Positions 43,413-46,484 of a DNA stretch of 46,484 bases are shown in pieces; within the stretch, counting starts at the first letter, position 1, and each line of letters starts with the position of its first letter. The notes beneath the pieces were generated by a model. It saw only the letters and a program-made list of their open reading frames with translations. It searched no databases and was not told where the DNA came from. The DNA is from an uncultured Collinsella sp. Its GTDB lineage: Bacteria; Actinomycetota; Coriobacteriia; Coriobacteriales; Coriobacteriaceae. Both the position numbers and the translations under genes were made by a program. The DNA lies in contig CAKURW010000010.1 of NCBI GenBank assembly GCA_934675795.1, positions 1 to 46,484 of the forward strand, given 5' to 3'.

Positions 43413-43441
43413 TTGTGATACCGCGATACCCGCGGTATACT
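43413..43441 (+). promoter_or_regulatory. tatA promoter with a perfect operator-like palindrome in the spacer
   Basis: TTGTGA, 17-bp spacer, TATACT. Between them lies ATACCGCG-ATACC-CGCGGTAT (43418-43438), a perfect 8-bp inverted repeat that touches both hexamers. Confidence 0.7.
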
Positions 43442-43477
43442 CATTCGAGCTTGTCTCGCTGTATTGTGGAGGTCTAC

Positions 43478-43753
43478 ATGTTTGGACTGAGGGCTCCTGA
43501 GCTCATCATTATTCTCGTCGTTGTCCTGATTATCTTCGGGCCCAAGAACCTGCCGAAGCTCGGCAAGTCCCTCGGCTCTACCGTCAAGAATATCCGTGAG
43601 GGTATGGAGGGCGACGATAAGGCCGAGACCAAGCAGGCCGAGGAGGTCGTGGTCGAGCAGTCCGAGGAGGACAAGGAGATCGCTGAGCTCGAGGCCAAGC
43701 TCGCTGCTGCCAAGAAGAAGCAGGCAGAGGACAGCGACGCGGACGCAGAGTAG
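43478..43753 (+). CDS. tatA: TatA/E family twin-arginine translocase subunit
   Basis: 91 residues. Short periplasmic tip, one transmembrane helix (about 8-22, ELIIILVVVLIIFGPKNLP with the FGP hinge) and an amphipathic helix (KLGKSLGSTVKNIREGM), then an acidic, Lys/Glu-rich tail. TatA forms the pore for folded proteins in the Tat pathway. No tatC in the window; the gene is alone with its own promoter and terminator. ATG follows TGGAGG; the longer frame that runs through the tRNA gene is spurious. Confidence 0.93.
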   Translation: MFGLRAPELIIILVVVLIIFGPKNLPKLGKSLGSTVKNIREGMEGDDKAETKQAEEVVVEQSEEDKEIAELEAKLAAAKKKQAEDSDADAE

Positions 43754-43778
43754 TCCCATCCCTTTGGGGTGAGCACCT

Positions 43779-43815
43779 GACCGGCTTGCCCGCAGGCTAG
43801 CCGGTCTTTTTCGTT
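43779..43815 (+). terminator. Terminator of tatA
   Basis: GACCGGCTTGCC-CGCA-GGCTAGCCGGTC with one internal mismatch, followed by TTTTT. Confidence 0.85.
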
Positions 43816-43859
43816 TTGTTGACAGTTGATTGTTTGATCAGAGTTGGGGAGATATCCGT

Positions 43860-44330
43860 ATGGACGCAAGCCAGATCGTACTGACCGCTGAGGGCCGCCA
43901 GAAGCTCGTCGAGGAGCTCGCTTGGCGTGAGGGCGATTACGCCAAGGAGATCGTCGAGGACATCAAGGAAGCCCGCGCGTTCGGCGACCTTTCGGAGAAC
44001 TCCGAGTACGACGCCGCTAAGGACAAGCAGGCCCAGAACGCCGCTCGTATTGCCGAGATCCAGGCCATCCTCGCCAACGCTCAGGTTGCTGCCACCACGG
44101 GCGACCTGACCGTCTCCATCGGTTCCACCGTTTCGCTGATTGATCCCAACGGCGAGGTCATGGAAGTCACGCTCGTCGGTACCACCGAGACCAACTCGCT
44201 CGAGCACAAGATTTCCAACGAGTCTCCGGTCGGTCACGCCATCATCGGTCACGGCGAGGGCGACTCCGTCGAGGTCGTTACGCCTTCCGGCAAGACTCGC
44301 GTCTACACCATCGCCAAGATCGCACGCTAG
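43860..44330 (+). CDS. greA: Transcription elongation factor GreA
   Basis: 156 residues. N-terminal coiled coil with the acidic tip DLSENSEYDAAKDKQ (43-57), C-terminal FKBP-like globular domain with NESPVGHAIIGHGEGD. Rescues backtracked RNA polymerase by stimulating cleavage of the transcript 3' end. ATG follows GGGGAG; a longer frame starting at 43830 lacks a site. A TTGACA hexamer at 43819-43824 may be its -35, but a good -10 is not evident. Confidence 0.96.
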   Translation: MDASQIVLTAEGRQKLVEELAWREGDYAKEIVEDIKEARAFGDLSENSEYDAAKDKQAQNAARIAEIQAILANAQVAATTGDLTVSIGSTVSLIDPNGEVMEVTLVGTTETNSLEHKISNESPVGHAIIGHGEGDSVEVVTPSGKTRVYTIAKIAR

Positions 44331-44358
44331 ACCACGGTCCCGCGTAAAGGTATGTTTT

Positions 44359-44392
44359 CGCTCCCTGGGACCGAATCCTGGGGAGCGTTTTA
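44359..44392 (+). terminator. Terminator of greA
   Basis: CGCTCCC...GGGAGCG stem with CTGG/CCTG extension, then TTTTAG. Confidence 0.8.
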
Positions 44393-44409
44393 GTTTGAGG
44401 AGCTAACTT

Positions 44410-46374
44410 ATGGCAGAGAACCAGAACGCCGCCGATCAGGCATCGACGCTCAACGACGAGCGCGCCACCCGCCTGGCCAAGCGCGCCGCCCTGTTCGAGG
44501 CGGGCCAGAACCCGTATCCCGAGCACTCTGAGCTTGAGGACTACGTCGCCGATATCGAGGCTAAGTACGCCGAGCTTGCCGATGGCGAGGACACCGAGGA
44601 CGTCGTGAAGATCGCTGGCCGTGTGGTCGCCAAGCGCGGTCAGGGCAAGATCATGTTCATCGTCGTGCGCGATGCGACTGCCGAGATTCAGCTGTTCTGC
44701 CGCATCAACGACATGGACGAGGCCGCCTGGAACACGCTCAAGGCACTCGACCTGGGCGATATCCTGGGCGTAACCGGCGTAGTCGTGCGCACCAAGCGTG
44801 GCCAGCTTTCCGTTGCCCCCAAGAGCGCGACGCTGCTCTCCAAGGCCGTTCGCCCGCTGCCCGAGAAGTTCCACGGTCTCTCCGACAAGGAGACCCGCTA
44901 TCGCCAGCGCTATGTCGACCTGATCGCCAACGACGACGTTCGCGAGACCTTCCGCAAGCGTTCGCAGATTCTCTCCACGTTCCGCCGCTTTATGGAGTCC
45001 GATGGCTACATGGAGGTCGAGACCCCCATCTTGCAGACCATCCAGGGCGGCGCTACGGCTAAGCCGTTCATCACGCACTTCAATGCGCTCGATCAGGAGT
45101 GCTACCTGCGTATCGCCACCGAGCTGCACCTCAAGCGCTGCATTGTCGGCGGCTTTGAGCGCGTGTTCGAGATCGGCCGCATCTTCCGTAACGAGGGCAT
45201 GGACCTTACCCACAACCCCGAGTTCACTACGATGGAGGCCTACCGTGCCTTCTCCGACCTCGAGGGCATGAAGGCACTCGCCCAGGGTGTCATTAAGGCC
45301 GCTAACAAGGCTATCGGCAACCCCGAGGTTATTGAGTACCAGGGTCAGACCATCGATCTGTCCGGTGAGTGGGCAAGCCGTCCCATGACCGACATTGTCT
45401 CCGACGTGCTCGGCAAGCCGGTCACCATCGACACGCCGGTTGAGGAGCTTGCTGCCGCCGCACGCGAGAAGGGCCTGGAGATCAAGCCCGAGTGGACCGC
45501 CGGCAAGATCATCGCCGAGATCTATGACGAGCTGGGCGAGGACACCATCGTCAACCCCACCTTCGTGTGCGATTACCCCATCGAGGTTAGCCCGCTTGCC
45601 AAGCGCTTTGAGGATGACCCGCGCCTGACCCATCGCTTTGAGCTGGTCATCGCCGGCCACGAGTACGCGAACGCGTTCTCCGAGCTCAACGACCCGGTCG
45701 ACCAGGCCGAGCGCTTCGCTGCCCAGATGGCCGAGAAGGCCGGCGGCGACGACGAGGCCATGGAGTACGACGAGGATTACGTGCGCGCCCTCGAGTACGG
45801 TATGCCTCCCGCGGGCGGCATTGGCATCGGTATCGACCGCGTGGTCATGCTGCTCACCAACCAGGCTTCCATCCGCGACGTGCTGCTGTTCCCGCACATG
45901 AAGCCCGAGAAGGGTTTCCAGTCCGGTGCCGCTGCTGCCAAGGCTGCCGAGGCCGGCAACACCGCGAGCCCCTTCGTCAAGCCCCTCAAGCCCACGGTCG
46001 ATTATTCCAAGATTGCCGTCGAGCCGCTGTTTGAGGAGTTCGTCGACTTCGATACCTTCTCTAAGAGCGACTTCCGCGCCGTGAAGGTCAAGGCATGCGA
46101 GGCCGTCAAGAAGTCCAAGAAGCTGCTGAACTTTACGCTCGATGACGGTACCGGCACCGACCGCACCATCCTCTCCGGTATTCACGATTATTACGAGCCC
46201 GAGGACCTGGTCGGCAAGACCCTGCTCGCCATCACCAACCTGCCTCCGCGCAAGATGATGGGTATCCCCAGCTGCGGCATGCTCATCAGCGCCATCCACG
46301 AGGAGGAGGGCGAGGAGCGTCTCAACCTGATCCAGCTCGACGCTTCCATCCCTGCCGGCGCAAAGATGTACTAG
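44410..46374 (+). CDS. lysS: Lysyl-tRNA synthetase with C-terminal tRNA-binding domain
   Basis: 654 residues. Class-II LysRS: N-terminal OB domain (about 60-165), motif 1 near 200, motif 2 FRNEGMDLTHNPEFTTMEAY, motif 3 GIGIGIDRVVMLL. LysS usually ends soon after motif 3, near 500 residues. Here about 35 linker residues are followed by a further domain (about 545-654) that matches the EMAPII/Arc1p-type tRNA-binding OB fold usually found at the C-terminus of MetRS: DFRAVKVKACEAVKKSKKLL, ILSGIHDYYEPEDLVGKTLL, LPPRKMMGIPSCGMLI. ATG follows TGAGGAG. GreA-LysS is a common gene pair. Confidence 0.95.
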   Translation: MAENQNAADQASTLNDERATRLAKRAALFEAGQNPYPEHSELEDYVADIEAKYAELADGEDTEDVVKIAGRVVAKRGQGKIMFIVVRDATAEIQLFCRINDMDEAAWNTLKALDLGDILGVTGVVVRTKRGQLSVAPKSATLLSKAVRPLPEKFHGLSDKETRYRQRYVDLIANDDVRETFRKRSQILSTFRRFMESDGYMEVETPILQTIQGGATAKPFITHFNALDQECYLRIATELHLKRCIVGGFERVFEIGRIFRNEGMDLTHNPEFTTMEAYRAFSDLEGMKALAQGVIKAANKAIGNPEVIEYQGQTIDLSGEWASRPMTDIVSDVLGKPVTIDTPVEELAAAAREKGLEIKPEWTAGKIIAEIYDELGEDTIVNPTFVCDYPIEVSPLAKRFEDDPRLTHRFELVIAGHEYANAFSELNDPVDQAERFAAQMAEKAGGDDEAMEYDEDYVRALEYGMPPAGGIGIGIDRVVMLLTNQASIRDVLLFPHMKPEKGFQSGAAAAKAAEAGNTASPFVKPLKPTVDYSKIAVEPLFEEFVDFDTFSKSDFRAVKVKACEAVKKSKKLLNFTLDDGTGTDRTILSGIHDYYEPEDLVGKTLLAITNLPPRKMMGIPSCGMLISAIHEEEGEERLNLIQLDASIPAGAKMY

Positions 46375-46376
46375 GG

Positions 46377-46406
46377 GGTTACGGCGTTTTACCAAACGCC
46401 GTAACC
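46377..46406 (+). terminator. Hairpin after lysS
   Basis: 13-bp perfect stem GGTTACGGCGTTT / AAACGCCGTAACC with a 4-nt loop, right after the stop codon. No U-run follows. Confidence 0.6.
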
Positions 46407-46454
46407 ACTCGACGCTGCAAGCCCGCCAGAGCGGCAATCTGCCTTTCAACTTCG

Positions 46455-46483
46455 GCGGCATGACCAAAAGGTCTATGCCGCCT
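46455..46483. other. Hairpin at the right edge of the window
   Basis: GGCGGCATGACC-AAAA-GGTCTATGCCGCC, one-base bulge, then TT where the window ends. A second terminator, or the terminator of a gene beyond the window, is possible. Confidence 0.5.
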
Positions 46484-46484
46484 T

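Noticed and set aside
43295..43477. Longer tatA start inside tRNA-Pro
   Set aside because: The frame runs through a tRNA gene and its terminator; the ATG at 43478 has a good ribosome-binding site and promoter.
44278..46467. 729-codon - strand open frame opposite lysS
   Set aside because: Same explanation; overlaps the whole of lysS and the end of greA.

Overview
The window is a chromosomal segment of a GC-rich, gut-type actinobacterium. Gene content, codon use and repeat style fit Coriobacteriia, most likely Collinsella; this is inference from recognised families, not a database match. Coding density is high, most genes are on the + strand, and many start codons are GTG. No phage, plasmid, CRISPR or defence genes are visible. 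Accessory signals are confined to intergenic DNA.

Layout. 1-3.0 kb: an NAD-dependent hydroxyacyl-CoA dehydrogenase-like gene, a frameshifted remnant of an arylsulfotransferase, and a DUF389 membrane protein on the - strand. 3.2-8 kb: an OPT-family transporter (-), then coaX, a dCMP-deaminase family gene, a NifU C-terminal-domain gene and lgt. 8-14 kb: a large DUF6020-like membrane protein, yebC, the amaP-DUF2273-asp23 envelope-stress cluster and a YitT protein. 14-19 kb: a zinc-ribbon membrane protein with a Pro-Glu tail and two amidohydrolases facing each other. 19-21.5 kb: groES-groEL, bracketed by two very large compound palindromes. 21.7-26.1 kb: an FMN riboswitch followed by ribU, a fused EcfA-EcfA ATPase, ecfT and two tandem PNPOx-fold proteins, which reads as one flavin regulon. 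26.3-31.4 kb: argC-argJ-argB-argD, i.e. glutamate to ornithine. 31.4-32.0 kb: a non-coding island with a MITE-like element, a tandem repeat carrying a tRNA 3' end, and a tRNA-Val. 32-36 kb: asnB and a one-piece amino-acid ABC transporter (both -). 36.5-41.9 kb: a MurE-type ligase, a HAD phosphatase, murI, rph, rdgB and dtd. 42-46.4 kb: veg-ispE, tRNA-Pro, tatA, greA and a lysS carrying an extra C-terminal tRNA-binding domain.

How the parts fit. Several blocks are coherent: riboflavin import under FMN control together with likely flavin-binding proteins; ornithine synthesis and, a few kb away, a MurE-type ligase and glutamate racemase that feed the peptidoglycan stem peptide; housekeeping of nucleotide pools and tRNA quality (rdgB, dtd, rph); and envelope maintenance (lgt, amaP/asp23, tatA).

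The most interesting undescribed-looking signal is a family of short palindromic repeats that share a GGGGACAGG core but carry different arms, each arm self-complementary. Five of six sit at or within a few bases of a stop codon. Also notable are the compound palindromes around groESL, a 216-bp element with 26-bp terminal inverted repeats, symmetric operator-like palindromes placed on the groES, tatA and argC promoters, and two unusual domain architectures (LysRS plus tRNA-binding domain; ABC substrate-binding protein plus extra domain plus permease).
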